Assembly (NCBI RefSeq): GCF_009817885.1
Contig: NZ_CP041764.1
Location: 3,720,001-3,784,000 of the forward strand
Reading direction: 5' to 3'
DNA length: 64,000 nucleotides
DNA from: Serratia rhizosphaerae
Lineage (GTDB): Bacteria; Pseudomonadota; Gammaproteobacteria; Enterobacterales; Enterobacteriaceae
In this document: piece after piece, positions 50,051-59,147 of the stretch
Numbering within the stretch: position 1 is the first letter of the stretch
Layout: each line of letters opens with the position of its first letter
Position numbers and translations under genes: made by a program
The notes under the pieces: generated by a model
What the model was told of the DNA's origin: nothing
The model's input: the letters and a program-made list of their open reading frames with translations, nothing else
Database searches by the model: none

Positions 50051-50725
50051 ATGCGTCTCTTGTTAGTGGAAGATCACCCCGAATTATCCCATTGGCTGCA
50101 GAAGGCGCTGACCGGCGCCGGCTTCGCCGTGGACGTGGCGTCGGACGGCGTGGTGGCCGACCATCTGCTGTTAAACGAACATTACAGTCTGGTGGTGCTG
50201 GACGTGGAGCTGCCGCGTCTCAACGGGCTGGATCTGCTGGCGCGGGTGCGCAAACGCGGCCAGAACCTGCCGGTATTGCTGCTGACCGCCCGCGCTGACG
50301 TCAGCGACCGGGTCAGAGGGCTGAATCTCGGCGCCGATGATTACCTGAGCAAACCGTTTGAACTGGACGAGCTGGAGGCGCGCATCCGCGCGCTGCTGCG
50401 CCGCAGCGTGGGCGTCACCCAGCAGACCCTGCAGTTTGGCGCGCTGACTTACCACGACGACGGCTATTTTCTGCTGGATAATCGGCCCTTGGCGCTGACG
50501 CCGCGCGAACTGTCGGTGCTGACTACGCTGATTCACCGGCGCGGCCGGCCGGTCGCCAAGCAGCAGCTGTTCGAGCAGGTGTTTACCCTGTCTGACGAGG
50601 CCAACCCGGAGAGCATTGAGCTGTATGTGCACCGGGTGCGTAAAAAATTGCACGGCAGCAATGTGGCGATCGTTACGCTGCGCGGTTTGGGGTACAGCCT
50701 GGAGCTGAGCGATGACGTGGTTTAA
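50051..50725 (+). CDS. tctD: Response regulator TctD
   Basis: 224 residues, OmpR/PhoB family: receiver domain with phosphoacceptor Asp51 (VVLDVELPRLNG) and Lys101 (LSKPF), then winged-helix DNA-binding domain (about 130-220; LTPRELSVLTTLIHR, YVHRVRKKL, TLRGLGYSL). Controls tctCBA in response to tricarboxylates together with TctE; the divergent 125-base gap 49926-50050 should hold its operator. Overlaps tctE by 14 bases. Confidence 0.94.
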   Translation: MRLLLVEDHPELSHWLQKALTGAGFAVDVASDGVVADHLLLNEHYSLVVLDVELPRLNGLDLLARVRKRGQNLPVLLLTARADVSDRVRGLNLGADDYLSKPFELDELEARIRALLRRSVGVTQQTLQFGALTYHDDGYFLLDNRPLALTPRELSVLTTLIHRRGRPVAKQQLFEQVFTLSDEANPESIELYVHRVRKKLHGSNVAIVTLRGLGYSLELSDDVV

Positions 50726-52127
50726 ACCGCCGGGTTCACTGTTTTATCAACTGTTGCTGTTTTTTGGTTTGCCGCTGACGATACTGGGCGGCATCTCTAT
50801 TTACACCCACTACTTTAGCGCCACCCATGCCGCGACGTTGGCCTACGACCGCACGCTGCTGGCGTCGGCACGCACCGTGGCGGAGCGGCTGGTGGTGCGC
50901 GAGGGCAAGCTGAAGATCGACGTGCCCTATGTGGTGCTCGACAGCTTCGAGCGTAATATGAATGACCAGCTGTATTACGAGGTGATTTCGCCGCAGGGGC
51001 GCAGTATCTCCGGCTATGACGATCTGCCGCTGCCGCCGCCGCACCTGGCGCGTTCCACGCTGTACCCGGCGCTGGTGCATTTTTACGACGCTGAATATGC
51101 CGGGCGGCCGATCCGCGTCGCCGCGCTCTATCAGCCGGTGAATGAAGGCGGCATGATGGGCATGGCGACCATCCTGGTGGCGGAAACTCTGGAATCGCGC
51201 AACTATCTGGCGCGTCAGATGCTGCTGTCCGCGCTGTTCAGTCAGGGGACGGTGGTGGTGTTGACGCTGACGCTGGCGTTTGTGCTGCTAAAAAAGCTGC
51301 TCAAGCCGCTGCGTAAACTGTCGAGCGTGATGATGCGCCGCGATCCGGGCGAGTTGACGCCGTTGCCGACCCTGCTGTTGCCATGGTCGGAAATGCAGCC
51401 GCTGCTGCTGGCGTTTAACCGCTATACCGAACGGCTGCGGGTGATGGTGGCGCGTCAGGAGCGTTTCAGCGCCGACGCCTCGCACCAGCTGCGTACGCCG
51501 CTGACGGTGCTGAAGACGCAGGTTGGCGTGGCGCTGGCCAGCGATGATCCGCAGCAGTGGCGCGAAAGCCTGCTGGCGATCGGCAAGACGCTGGATAACA
51601 CCGTGGCGCTGACCGACCGCCTGCTGTATCTGTCGCGGCTGAAGGCGCACGAGCCGCACGGTGAACGCCGGCTGCAGCCGGTCAATCTGGCGCAGGTGCT
51701 GCGCGACGCCTGCTTCTCACGTCTGCCGCAGGCGCGCAGCAACGGTATCGACCTGGGTTATGAAGGGGAGGCGGTGTGCTGGATCGGCGGCGAGGCGCTG
51801 CTGCTGACGGAGATGTGCGCCAATCTGCTGGATAACGCGCTGAAGTATACGCCGCGCCGCGGCACGGTGACGGCGCGCCTGAGCGCATTAAATGGAGAAG
51901 GCATACTGGAAATCGAAGACAGCGGGCCGGGCATTACCCAGCAGGATGCGCAGCAGGCGCTGCAGCCTTTCCGTCGTCTGGATAATGTGGGCGAGCAGCC
52001 GGGCGCCGGGCTGGGGTTGGCGCTGGTGAAGGATATCGCCGCCTATCACGCGACGCGGCCGGAGCTGCTGAGCTCTGCAGAACTCGGCGGCCTGCTGGTG
52101 CGGGTGCGTTTCCGCTTATTGTCCTGA
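50712..52127 (+). CDS. tctE: Sensor histidine kinase TctE
   Basis: 471 residues: membrane helix (about 11-30), periplasmic TctE-type sensor domain (30-165), second helix (about 175-197), then HisKA with the phospho-His258 in SADASHQLRTPLTVLK and a HATPase domain with NLLDNALKYTPRRG and GPGIT...GAGLGLALV. Kinase partner of TctD. Overlapping start with tctD suggests coupled translation. Confidence 0.94.
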   Translation: MTWFKPPGSLFYQLLLFFGLPLTILGGISIYTHYFSATHAATLAYDRTLLASARTVAERLVVREGKLKIDVPYVVLDSFERNMNDQLYYEVISPQGRSISGYDDLPLPPPHLARSTLYPALVHFYDAEYAGRPIRVAALYQPVNEGGMMGMATILVAETLESRNYLARQMLLSALFSQGTVVVLTLTLAFVLLKKLLKPLRKLSSVMMRRDPGELTPLPTLLLPWSEMQPLLLAFNRYTERLRVMVARQERFSADASHQLRTPLTVLKTQVGVALASDDPQQWRESLLAIGKTLDNTVALTDRLLYLSRLKAHEPHGERRLQPVNLAQVLRDACFSRLPQARSNGIDLGYEGEAVCWIGGEALLLTEMCANLLDNALKYTPRRGTVTARLSALNGEGILEIEDSGPGITQQDAQQALQPFRRLDNVGEQPGAGLGLALVKDIAAYHATRPELLSSAELGGLLVRVRFRLLS

Positions 52128-52136
52128 GCCGGCAGG

Positions 52137-52178
52137 CCGGGGCGGAGACGCTGTTCTCCGCCCCGGCGTCGTCCTTAT
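52137..52178. terminator. Terminator between convergent tctE and EamA gene
   Basis: CCGGGGCGGAGA-CGCTGT-TCTCCGCCCCGG perfect 12-bp stem followed by CGTCGTCCTTATTTATTT. Mainly a tctE terminator. Confidence 0.85.
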
Positions 52179-53090
52179 TTATTTGCCGAGCTTGCTTGAT
52201 ACCGCCGGCTGCGGTTTTTTACGGCCCAGCGGCGTGCGCAGGCGTTGAGAGAGGATCACCCCCAGCAGAGTGACGCCGCCGCCGACCAGGTGGTAGGCGT
52301 GCAGCTGTTCATGCAGGAACAGCACGGCGATCACCGCGGTGAACACCGGCGCCAGGTTCATAAAGATAGAGGTGGTATTGGCGCCGAGGCGGACAACGCC
52401 CTGAATCCACAGGAACGGCGCGATAATCGATGCCGGAATGCCGGCAAACAACACCAGCGACAGGTTCTGACTGTTCAGACTGACGTCCGGCGCCATCAGG
52501 AAGTTCGGCAGCAGCAGCAGCACGCCGAGGGCGATTTGCACGTACAGCGATTGCCAGTTGGACAGGGCGATCGCCCAGCGTTTGGTCAGCACGCCGTACA
52601 GCGCGTAGGAGGCGGTGGCGGCAAACATCATCAGTTCGCCTTTGCCGATGCCGTGCTGCAACAGCGCTCCCGGCTGACCGGCGCTCACCAGCCAGATCAG
52701 GCCGCATAATGAAGTCACGCTCCCCAGCGCTACGCCGACGGTCGGCGCCACCCGCAGCAGTACGATGCTGATCAGAATGGTCAGCAGCGGGATCAGCGAC
52801 ACGATAATGCCCATAAACAGCGCGCTGACGCTGTGCGCGGCGTAGTAGGCCAGGCTCTGATAGAGCACCATGCCCAGCAGCCCCAATACCAGCAGTTTGC
52901 CGCCGTTAGCGCGCACCGTGCGCCAGTTGCGGATCACGCCGGGCAGCACAAACGGCGTCAGCGCGATCAGCGCCAGCAACCAGCGATAGAAAGAGATCGC
53001 TGCCGGGTCGATCGCGCCGGCCGACAGTTTGCTGACCACGGCGTTGATGGACCAGATCAGTACCGCCACCAGAGGGAAGAATATGTTCAT
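52179..53090 (-). CDS. EamA (DMT superfamily) exporter
   Basis: 303 residues from ATG 53090 (MNIFFPLVAVLIWSINAVVS); a six-residue extension is less likely. Ten membrane helices in two EamA repeats, with the NAVVSKLSAGAIDPAAISFYRW signature region and LAPVFTAVIAVLFLHEQL in the second half. DMT proteins export amino acids, purines or metabolites. The divergent AraC-type neighbour resembles NimR, whose partner NimT exports 2-nitroimidazole, but NimT is of the MFS family, so the substrate here is open. Confidence 0.88.
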   Translation of the reverse strand: MNIFFPLVAVLIWSINAVVSKLSAGAIDPAAISFYRWLLALIALTPFVLPGVIRNWRTVRANGGKLLVLGLLGMVLYQSLAYYAAHSVSALFMGIIVSLIPLLTILISIVLLRVAPTVGVALGSVTSLCGLIWLVSAGQPGALLQHGIGKGELMMFAATASYALYGVLTKRWAIALSNWQSLYVQIALGVLLLLPNFLMAPDVSLNSQNLSLVLFAGIPASIIAPFLWIQGVVRLGANTTSIFMNLAPVFTAVIAVLFLHEQLHAYHLVGGGVTLLGVILSQRLRTPLGRKKPQPAVSSKLGK

Positions 53091-53211
53091 GATAATTATT
53101 CTCAACAACGTACAAAGTGATGCCTAGTTTACGCATGTCTGGTTTATTGCATATACTGAAAACCAGACAAAAATCACCGTAAACAAGACAACCTGCAGGG
53201 GAGATAGCGCT

Positions 53212-53985
53212 ATGCCGGAAATCCGTCATTTCTCAGAAACGCTGATCCCGGCGCCGCAGCTGGTGCAGTTTCGCTGTGAGGCGTTCAATGTGCGCACTGA
53301 ATTTCAGCCGCACAGCCACTCCTGGGGACAGCTGATGTGGGTGACCAGCGGCGTGATGGTCACCCGTATCGGCGGGCAGCGCTTTCTGGCGCCGCCGGAG
53401 TTTGTGCTGTGGGCGCCGGCGGGCGTGGAGCACTCCTGTTATAACCATAAATTGGCGAAGTGCCGCATGGTGGACATCGCCCAGCCGCTGTGTCGGCAGA
53501 TGCCGCCTACGCCCTGTCTGGTCAGCGTCACGCCGATTTTCCGCGCCATCGCGGATGATTTCTACGCGCGCGAACAGTATATCCCGCAGAGCCGGGCGGA
53601 TCTGCGCCTGTGCCGCGTGCTGATCGACCAACTGCACCTGTCGCCGCGGCAGCAGACCTATTTACCCTCCTCGCAGGATAAATTTCTGGCGCCGATTCTG
53701 GAGGCGCTGGAGCACTGTCCGTCGGACAACACCTCGCTGGCGCAGTGGGCACGGCGGGTCTATACCACGGAGCGCACGCTGTCGCGCCGCTGCCAGCAGG
53801 ATCTCGGCATGTCGTTCAGCGAATGGCGCCAGCGGCTGCGCTTTCTGCACGCGGTGTCGCTGCTGGAGCAGGGGAAGACCGTGCAGGAGGTGGCGCTGGA
53901 CGTCGGGTACAGCTCCGCTTCGGCGTTTATCGTGATGTTTCAGCAGATTGCGGGCGCTACCCCCGAACGTTTTCGGCGCGCATAG
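53212..53985 (+). CDS. AraC-family regulator, NimR-like
   Basis: 257 residues: N-terminal cupin sensor domain (PHSHSWGQLMWVTSGVM, WAPAGVEHSC) and C-terminal double HTH (about 165-257; SLAQWARRVYTTERTLSRRC, VALDVGYSSASAFIVMFQ, GATPERFRR). This short-cupin type is typical of regulators that control a divergently transcribed exporter, as NimR (YeaM) does, so I infer control of the EamA gene. GGGGAGA lies before ATG 53212. Confidence 0.9.
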   Translation: MPEIRHFSETLIPAPQLVQFRCEAFNVRTEFQPHSHSWGQLMWVTSGVMVTRIGGQRFLAPPEFVLWAPAGVEHSCYNHKLAKCRMVDIAQPLCRQMPPTPCLVSVTPIFRAIADDFYAREQYIPQSRADLRLCRVLIDQLHLSPRQQTYLPSSQDKFLAPILEALEHCPSDNTSLAQWARRVYTTERTLSRRCQQDLGMSFSEWRQRLRFLHAVSLLEQGKTVQEVALDVGYSSASAFIVMFQQIAGATPERFRRA

Positions 53986-54084
53986 ATATGCGCGCCGGGT
54001 TGCCGTTGCGTGCAATGCCGTGACGCAGGCATAACTCGAGTATATGATCGGGCGGCAAATGGCCGTCCTGGGTTGGAGAAAGAA

Positions 54085-55206
54085 GTGAAGATACTGGTTG
54101 ATGAAAATATGCCGTATGCGGTTGATCTGTTCAGCCGTCTGGGAGACACGCTGGCGGTGCCGGGCCGCCCGATCCCGCAGGATGCATTGGCGGACGCCGA
54201 TGCCCTGATGGTGCGCTCGGTCACCAAAGTGAACGAGGCGCTGCTGAACGGCACCCGCGTCGGCTTTGTCGGCACCGCGACCGCGGGCACCGACCATGTG
54301 GACGACGCCTGGCTGCAACAGGCGGGCATTGGTTTTTCCGCCGCGCCCGGCTGCAACGCCATCGCAGTGGTGGAGTACGTTTTCTCCGCGCTGATGCTGC
54401 TGGCCGAGCGTGACGGCTTCCAACTGCGTGATAAAACCGTTGGCATCGTCGGGGTCGGCAACGTCGGCGCACGGTTGGATGCGCGCCTGCGGGCGCTGGG
54501 CGTACGTACGCTGCTGTGCGACCCGCCGCGCGCCGATCGCGGCGACGCCGGTGAGTTCTGGCCGCTGGAAAAACTGGTAGCGGAAGCCGACGTGCTGACC
54601 TTCCACACGCCGCTGAATAAATCCGGCCCTTATCACTCGCTGCACCTGGCCGACGCCGAATTGCTGGCGGCGCTGCCGGACAACCGCATCCTGATTAACG
54701 CCTGTCGCGGTGCTGTGGTGGATAACGCCGCGCTGCTGCAGGCGCTGGAAAAGGGCAAAAAGCTCAGCACGGTGCTGGACGTCTGGGAGCCGGAACCGGA
54801 GCTGTCGCTGCCGCTGCTGGCGCGGGTGGACATCGGCACCGCGCACATCGCCGGCTATACGCTGGAAGGCAAGGCGCGCGGCACCACGCAGGTATTTGAG
54901 GCCTTCTGCCGCCATCTGGGCCAGCCGCAGCAGATTGAGCTGGCCTCGCTGCTGCCGACGCCGGAATTCAGCGAAATCCGTCTGAATGGGCCGCTCGATC
55001 AAGGCAGGCTGAAACGTTTGATGCACTTAGTGTATGATGTGCGCCGCGATGATGCGCCGCTGCGCAAAGTGGCCGGCCAGGCGGGCGAATTCGACCGCCT
55101 GCGCAAGCAGTATCAGGAGCGACGCGAATGGTCGTCGCTGCGCGTGGCGTGCGATGACGACGCCAGCGCCGAGCTGCTGGCCCGGTTGGGCTTTAGCGTA
55201 CGCTAA
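54085..55206 (+). CDS. pdxB: Erythronate-4-phosphate dehydrogenase PdxB
   Basis: 373 residues from GTG 54085, preceded by GGAGAAAGAA; this start gives the conserved KILVDENMPYA. D-2-hydroxyacid dehydrogenase fold: NAD motif GIVGVGNVGARL, catalytic Arg in INACRGAVVDN, the Glu in DVWEPEPEL and the His in HIAGYTLEGKARG, then the PdxB-specific dimerisation domain ending RRDDAPLRKVAGQ. Second step of de novo pyridoxal phosphate synthesis. In E. coli pdxB is followed by usg-truA, as here. Confidence 0.97.
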   Translation: MKILVDENMPYAVDLFSRLGDTLAVPGRPIPQDALADADALMVRSVTKVNEALLNGTRVGFVGTATAGTDHVDDAWLQQAGIGFSAAPGCNAIAVVEYVFSALMLLAERDGFQLRDKTVGIVGVGNVGARLDARLRALGVRTLLCDPPRADRGDAGEFWPLEKLVAEADVLTFHTPLNKSGPYHSLHLADAELLAALPDNRILINACRGAVVDNAALLQALEKGKKLSTVLDVWEPEPELSLPLLARVDIGTAHIAGYTLEGKARGTTQVFEAFCRHLGQPQQIELASLLPTPEFSEIRLNGPLDQGRLKRLMHLVYDVRRDDAPLRKVAGQAGEFDRLRKQYQERREWSSLRVACDDDASAELLARLGFSVR

Positions 55207-55290
55207 ACGGCGCGCGGCTTTAAATATCAGGGCGGTTATGGCACCGCCCGTTTGTTTTGCATGTTAATGAAATACTCGGGAGATACCCCA

Positions 55291-56301
55291 ATGTCTGACG
55301 GCTGGAATATCGCTCTGCTTGGCGCCACGGGCGCGGTAGGTGAAGCATTGCTGGAATTGTTACAGGAACGTCAGTTCCCGGTGGGCGAACTCTATCCGTT
55401 GGCCAGCGAACGCAGCGCCGGTGAAACGGTGCGCTTTAACGGCAAAACCCTGCAGGTGGAAAATGCCGACGAGTTCGACTGGTCGCAGGCGCAGCTGGCC
55501 TTTTTCGTCGCCGGTGCGGAAGCCTCGGCGCGCTATGCCGTCGACGCCGGCAATATGGGCTGTCTGGTGATCGACAGCAGCGGCCTGTTTGCGCTGGAGC
55601 CGGACGTGCCGCTGGTGGTGCCGGGCGTCAACCCGCAGGTGCTGGCCGACTACCGTAACCGGAATATCGTTGCCGTGGCCGACGGCATGGTCAGCCAGTT
55701 GCTGACCGCCATCAAGCCGCTGACCGAACAGGCCGGCCTGTCGCGCCTGCACGTCACCACCCTGATGTCGGTGTCCGCCCGTGGTAAAGCGGCGGTGGAC
55801 GATCTGGCGGGGCAGAGCGCGCGCCTGCTGAACGGTATGCCGGTGGAAGAGGGGCTGTTCGCCAAACAGCTGGCGTTCAACCTGCTGCCGCTGCTGGCGG
55901 ACGAGCAGGGCAGCGTGCGCGAAGAGCGTCTGATCGTCGATCAGGTGCGTAAGGTGCTGCAGGACGAAGGGCTGCCGATGTCGGTGACCTGCGTACAGTC
56001 GCCGGTGTTCTACGGCCATGCGCAGGCGGTGCAGGTGGAAGGGCTGCGTCCGATCGACGCCGATGAGGCGCGCGCCGAACTGCAGGATGCGGAAGATATC
56101 CAGCTGAGCGACGAAGACGACTACCCGACTCAGGTGACGGATGCTTCCGGCAACGACGCGCTGAGCATCGGCTGCCTGCGCAATGACTACGGCATCCCGC
56201 AGGTGCTGCAATTTTGGTCAGTGGCCGACAACGTACGCTTTGGCGGCGCGCTGATGGCGATTGAAACCGCAGAGCGTCTGCTGCAGGAGCAGCTGTACTG
56301 A
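55291..56301 (+). CDS. usg: Usg, aspartate-semialdehyde dehydrogenase homologue
   Basis: 336 residues from ATG 55291 with GGGAG upstream. NADP-binding start NIALLGATGAVGEALLELLQ and overall Asd fold, but the catalytic cysteine motif (NCST in true Asd) is replaced by ADGMVSQL, as in E. coli Usg, so it should not have dehydrogenase activity by that mechanism. Function unknown. Its stop overlaps the truA start by one base (TGATG). Confidence 0.93.
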   Translation: MSDGWNIALLGATGAVGEALLELLQERQFPVGELYPLASERSAGETVRFNGKTLQVENADEFDWSQAQLAFFVAGAEASARYAVDAGNMGCLVIDSSGLFALEPDVPLVVPGVNPQVLADYRNRNIVAVADGMVSQLLTAIKPLTEQAGLSRLHVTTLMSVSARGKAAVDDLAGQSARLLNGMPVEEGLFAKQLAFNLLPLLADEQGSVREERLIVDQVRKVLQDEGLPMSVTCVQSPVFYGHAQAVQVEGLRPIDADEARAELQDAEDIQLSDEDDYPTQVTDASGNDALSIGCLRNDYGIPQVLQFWSVADNVRFGGALMAIETAERLLQEQLY

Positions 56302-57113
56302 TGTCCGAACCGGCTGTAGCGACCCAGAAAATCGCGCTGGGCATTGAATATGACGGCAGCGGCTATTACGGCTGGCAGCGTCAGCAAGAGGTGCCGAGCG
56401 TGCAGGCCTGCCTGGAGCAGGCGCTGAGTAAAGTGGCGGACGCGCCGATCACGGTGCTCTGCGCCGGCCGCACCGACGCCGGGGTGCACGCCACCGGCCA
56501 GGTGGTGCATTTTGAAACCACGGCGCGCCGTAAGGACGCCGCCTGGACGATGGGGGTCAACACCCATCTGCCGCCGGATATCGCCGTGCGCTGGGTCAGC
56601 CCGGTGGCGGAGGATTTCCATGCGCGTTTCAGCGCCACAGCCCGCCGTTATCGCTATGTTATCTTCAACCACCGCTATCGTCCGGCGGTGCTGCAGCAGG
56701 GGGTGACGCATTTCTATCACCCGCTGGACGCCGAGCGTATGCAGCGCGCGGCGCAGGCGCTGCTGGGAGAGAACGACTTTACCTCGTTCCGCGCCGTGCA
56801 GTGTCAGTCGCGCACGCCGTGGCGGAATGTAAAACACGTTAAGGTCACGCGTCACGGGCAGTATATCGTGGTAGATATAAAGGCGAATGCCTTTGTGCAT
56901 CATATGGTGCGCAACATCGTCGGCAGCCTGATGGAGATTGGCTGCGGTAACCAGGATGAAAACTGGATGGCGGAGCTGCTGGCGTTAAAAGACCGTAATC
57001 TGGCGGCGGCCACCGCCAGAGCGGAAGGTTTGTACCTGGTTTCCGTGGATTATCCTGAGCGTTTCGCGCTGCCGCAACCGCCGATGGGGCCGCTGTTTTT
57101 AGCCGATGACTAA
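56301..57113 (+). CDS. truA: tRNA pseudouridine(38-40) synthase TruA
   Basis: 270 residues. Catalytic aspartate in CAGRTDAGVHATGQ (Asp59), YDGSGYYGWQRQ at the N-terminus, and FVHHMVRNIVGSLMEIG near the C-terminus. Modifies U38-U40 in the anticodon arm of many tRNAs. Coupled to usg by overlapping stop and start. Confidence 0.97.
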   Translation: MSEPAVATQKIALGIEYDGSGYYGWQRQQEVPSVQACLEQALSKVADAPITVLCAGRTDAGVHATGQVVHFETTARRKDAAWTMGVNTHLPPDIAVRWVSPVAEDFHARFSATARRYRYVIFNHRYRPAVLQQGVTHFYHPLDAERMQRAAQALLGENDFTSFRAVQCQSRTPWRNVKHVKVTRHGQYIVVDIKANAFVHHMVRNIVGSLMEIGCGNQDENWMAELLALKDRNLAAATARAEGLYLVSVDYPERFALPQPPMGPLFLADD

Positions 57114-57211
57114 CAAGACGCGCCGTTGCGCCAGGCCTGCCAAGGGACTGCTGTGTGACGCGTTCTGATTAATCCGCCGGCGGGGGAGACCTCCGGCACA
57201 AGAGAGAAGCT

Positions 57212-57874
57212 ATGGACATCATCAAGTTTGTTATTGATTTCATTTTGCATATCGACGTGCATTTGGCTGAGTTGGTGGCGCAGTACGGTATGTGGGTGTA
57301 CGGGATTTTGTTCCTGATTCTGTTTTGCGAAACCGGCCTGGTGGTGACGCCGTTCCTGCCGGGAGATTCTCTGCTGTTCGTGGCCGGGGCGCTGGCCTCG
57401 CTGCCGACCAACGATCTGAACGTCCATACCATGGTGGCGCTGATGGTGGTCGCCGCGGTGGTGGGGGATGCGGTCAACTATACCATTGGCCGCTTGTTCG
57501 GCGAAAAGCTGTTCAGTAACCCGAACTCGAAAATTTTCCGCCGCAGCTACCTGGATAAAACCCATCAGTTTTATGAAAAGCACGGCGGTAAAACGATTAT
57601 TCTGGCGCGTTTTGTGCCTATCGTGCGTACTTTTGCGCCGTTCGTCGCCGGCATGGGGCATATGTCCTATCGCCATTTCGCCGCCTACAACGTGATTGGT
57701 GCGCTGGTCTGGGTGCTGCTGTTCACCTATGCCGGTTACCTGTTTGGCAACGTGCCGGTGGTGCAGGAAAACCTGAAGTTGCTAATTGTTGCTATTATCG
57801 TTGTGTCAATTTTGCCGGGCGTCATTGAAATCTGGCGCCATAAGCGCGCGGCTGCCCGCCAGCAAAAACAGTAA
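57212..57874 (+). CDS. dedA: DedA family membrane protein
   Basis: 220 residues, about five to six membrane segments, with the VTT/SNARE-associated (DedA) signatures FCETGLVVTPFLPGDSLLFV, GDAVNYTIGRLFG and FVPIVRTFAPFVAGMGHM. The family acts as undecaprenyl-phosphate or phospholipid translocases and supports proton-motive force. AGAGAGAAG precedes the ATG. Position between truA and accD is conserved. Confidence 0.94.
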   Translation: MDIIKFVIDFILHIDVHLAELVAQYGMWVYGILFLILFCETGLVVTPFLPGDSLLFVAGALASLPTNDLNVHTMVALMVVAAVVGDAVNYTIGRLFGEKLFSNPNSKIFRRSYLDKTHQFYEKHGGKTIILARFVPIVRTFAPFVAGMGHMSYRHFAAYNVIGALVWVLLFTYAGYLFGNVPVVQENLKLLIVAIIVVSILPGVIEIWRHKRAAARQQKQ

Positions 57875-58109
57875 AAAACATCGCTTAACCTATCGGTTCG
57901 ACCAGTTTTTTATCTACAGCGTCGGGCCGATATGGTTTAATGAGCGACATTTATGGTCTGTTCCTGCGGACAACCCTGAATTCAGTGCCTTGGATGCGCG
58001 TCTGTCGCGCAGAACCCCGGGCGCTTTTTCATTGGCTGTTGCTGCGAAGGGATTGTTAAAGCATGAACTGCGAACTGGCGTCTGCCAGGTTCAAACAGAA
58101 AGGTCTTCG

Positions 58110-59021
58110 ATGAGCTGGATTGAACGAATTCTTAACAAGAGCAATATTACCCAAACCCGTAAGGCGAGCATTCCTGAAGGCGTTTGGACCAAATGTGACA
58201 GCTGCGGTCAGGTTCTCTACCGCGCCGAGCTGGAACGTAACCTGGAAGTCTGCCCGAAGTGTGACCACCATATGCGCATGTCCGCGCGTACGCGTCTGCA
58301 CACGCTGCTGGACGAAGGCAGCGAAGTGGAAATCGGCAGCGAGCTGGAACCGAAAGACGTTCTGAAATTCCGGGATTCCAAAAAATATAAAGACCGCCTG
58401 CAGGCCGCTCAGAAAGCGACCGGTGAAAAAGATGCGCTGGTGGTGATGAAGGGCACGCTGTACGGCATGCCGGTCGTTGCCGCCGCTTTCGAATTCGCCT
58501 TTATCGGCGGTTCGATGTCTTCTGTTGTCGGCGCGCGCTTTGTTCGCGCCGTTGAGCAGGCTCTGGAAGACAACTGCCCGCTGGTGTGCTTCTCCGCCAG
58601 CGGCGGCGCCCGTATGCAGGAAGCGCTGATGTCGCTGATGCAGATGGCGAAAACCAGCGCCGCGCTGGCCAAAATGCAAGAGCGTGGCCTGCCGTACATT
58701 TCCGTACTGACCGACCCGACCATGGGCGGCGTCTCCGCCAGTCTGGCGATGCTGGGCGATATCAACGTCGCCGAGCCGAAAGCGCTGATCGGCTTTGCCG
58801 GCCCGCGCGTTATCGAGCAGACGGTGCGCGAAAAGCTGCCGCCGGGCTTCCAGCGCAGCGAGTTCCTGATTGAGAAAGGGGCGATCGACATGATCGTGCG
58901 TCGTCCGGAAATGCGCCAGACGCTCGCCAGCATTCTGTCCAAGCTGACCAACCAACCGCAGCCGGCGTTTGACGAGCCTGAGCCGGTGGTAGTGACGCCG
59001 GAGAATCAGGCGGACGAATAA
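58110..59021 (+). CDS. accD: Acetyl-CoA carboxylase carboxyltransferase subunit beta AccD
   Basis: 303 residues from ATG 58110 (MSWIERI), preceded by AAAGG. The zinc finger Cys-x2-Cys-x15-Cys-x2-Cys (CDSCGQ...CPKCDHH) is near residues 28-50, then the crotonase-like carboxyltransferase core with FSASGGARMQEALMSL and DPTMGGVSASLAMLGD. With AccA it transfers carboxyl from biotin to acetyl-CoA. In E. coli the finger also binds its own mRNA. A 235-base leader (57875-58109) precedes the gene. Confidence 0.97.
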   Translation: MSWIERILNKSNITQTRKASIPEGVWTKCDSCGQVLYRAELERNLEVCPKCDHHMRMSARTRLHTLLDEGSEVEIGSELEPKDVLKFRDSKKYKDRLQAAQKATGEKDALVVMKGTLYGMPVVAAAFEFAFIGGSMSSVVGARFVRAVEQALEDNCPLVCFSASGGARMQEALMSLMQMAKTSAALAKMQERGLPYISVLTDPTMGGVSASLAMLGDINVAEPKALIGFAGPRVIEQTVREKLPPGFQRSEFLIEKGAIDMIVRRPEMRQTLASILSKLTNQPQPAFDEPEPVVVTPENQADE

Positions 59022-59031
59022 GGCATGCATA

Positions 59032-59096
59032 CGCCGCGACGGCCTGTTTACGCCGTCGCGGCGCTCAACCGCCGCTGAGTGGCCATGCGGCGGTTG
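59032..59096 (+). terminator. Two consecutive strong hairpins between accD and folC
   Basis: CGCCGCGACGGC / GCCGTCGCGGCG (59032-59043 with 59052-59063, perfect 12 bp) and CAACCGCCGC / GCGGCGGTTG (59066-59075 with 59087-59096, perfect 10 bp). Neither is followed by a T-tract, so attenuation or mRNA 3'-end protection is as likely as termination. Confidence 0.5.
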
Positions 59097-59147
59097 AAAC
59101 GCAGAGCATCGCCTTTCCCGCGGTGAGGGTGGTGCCCTGATGGATTA

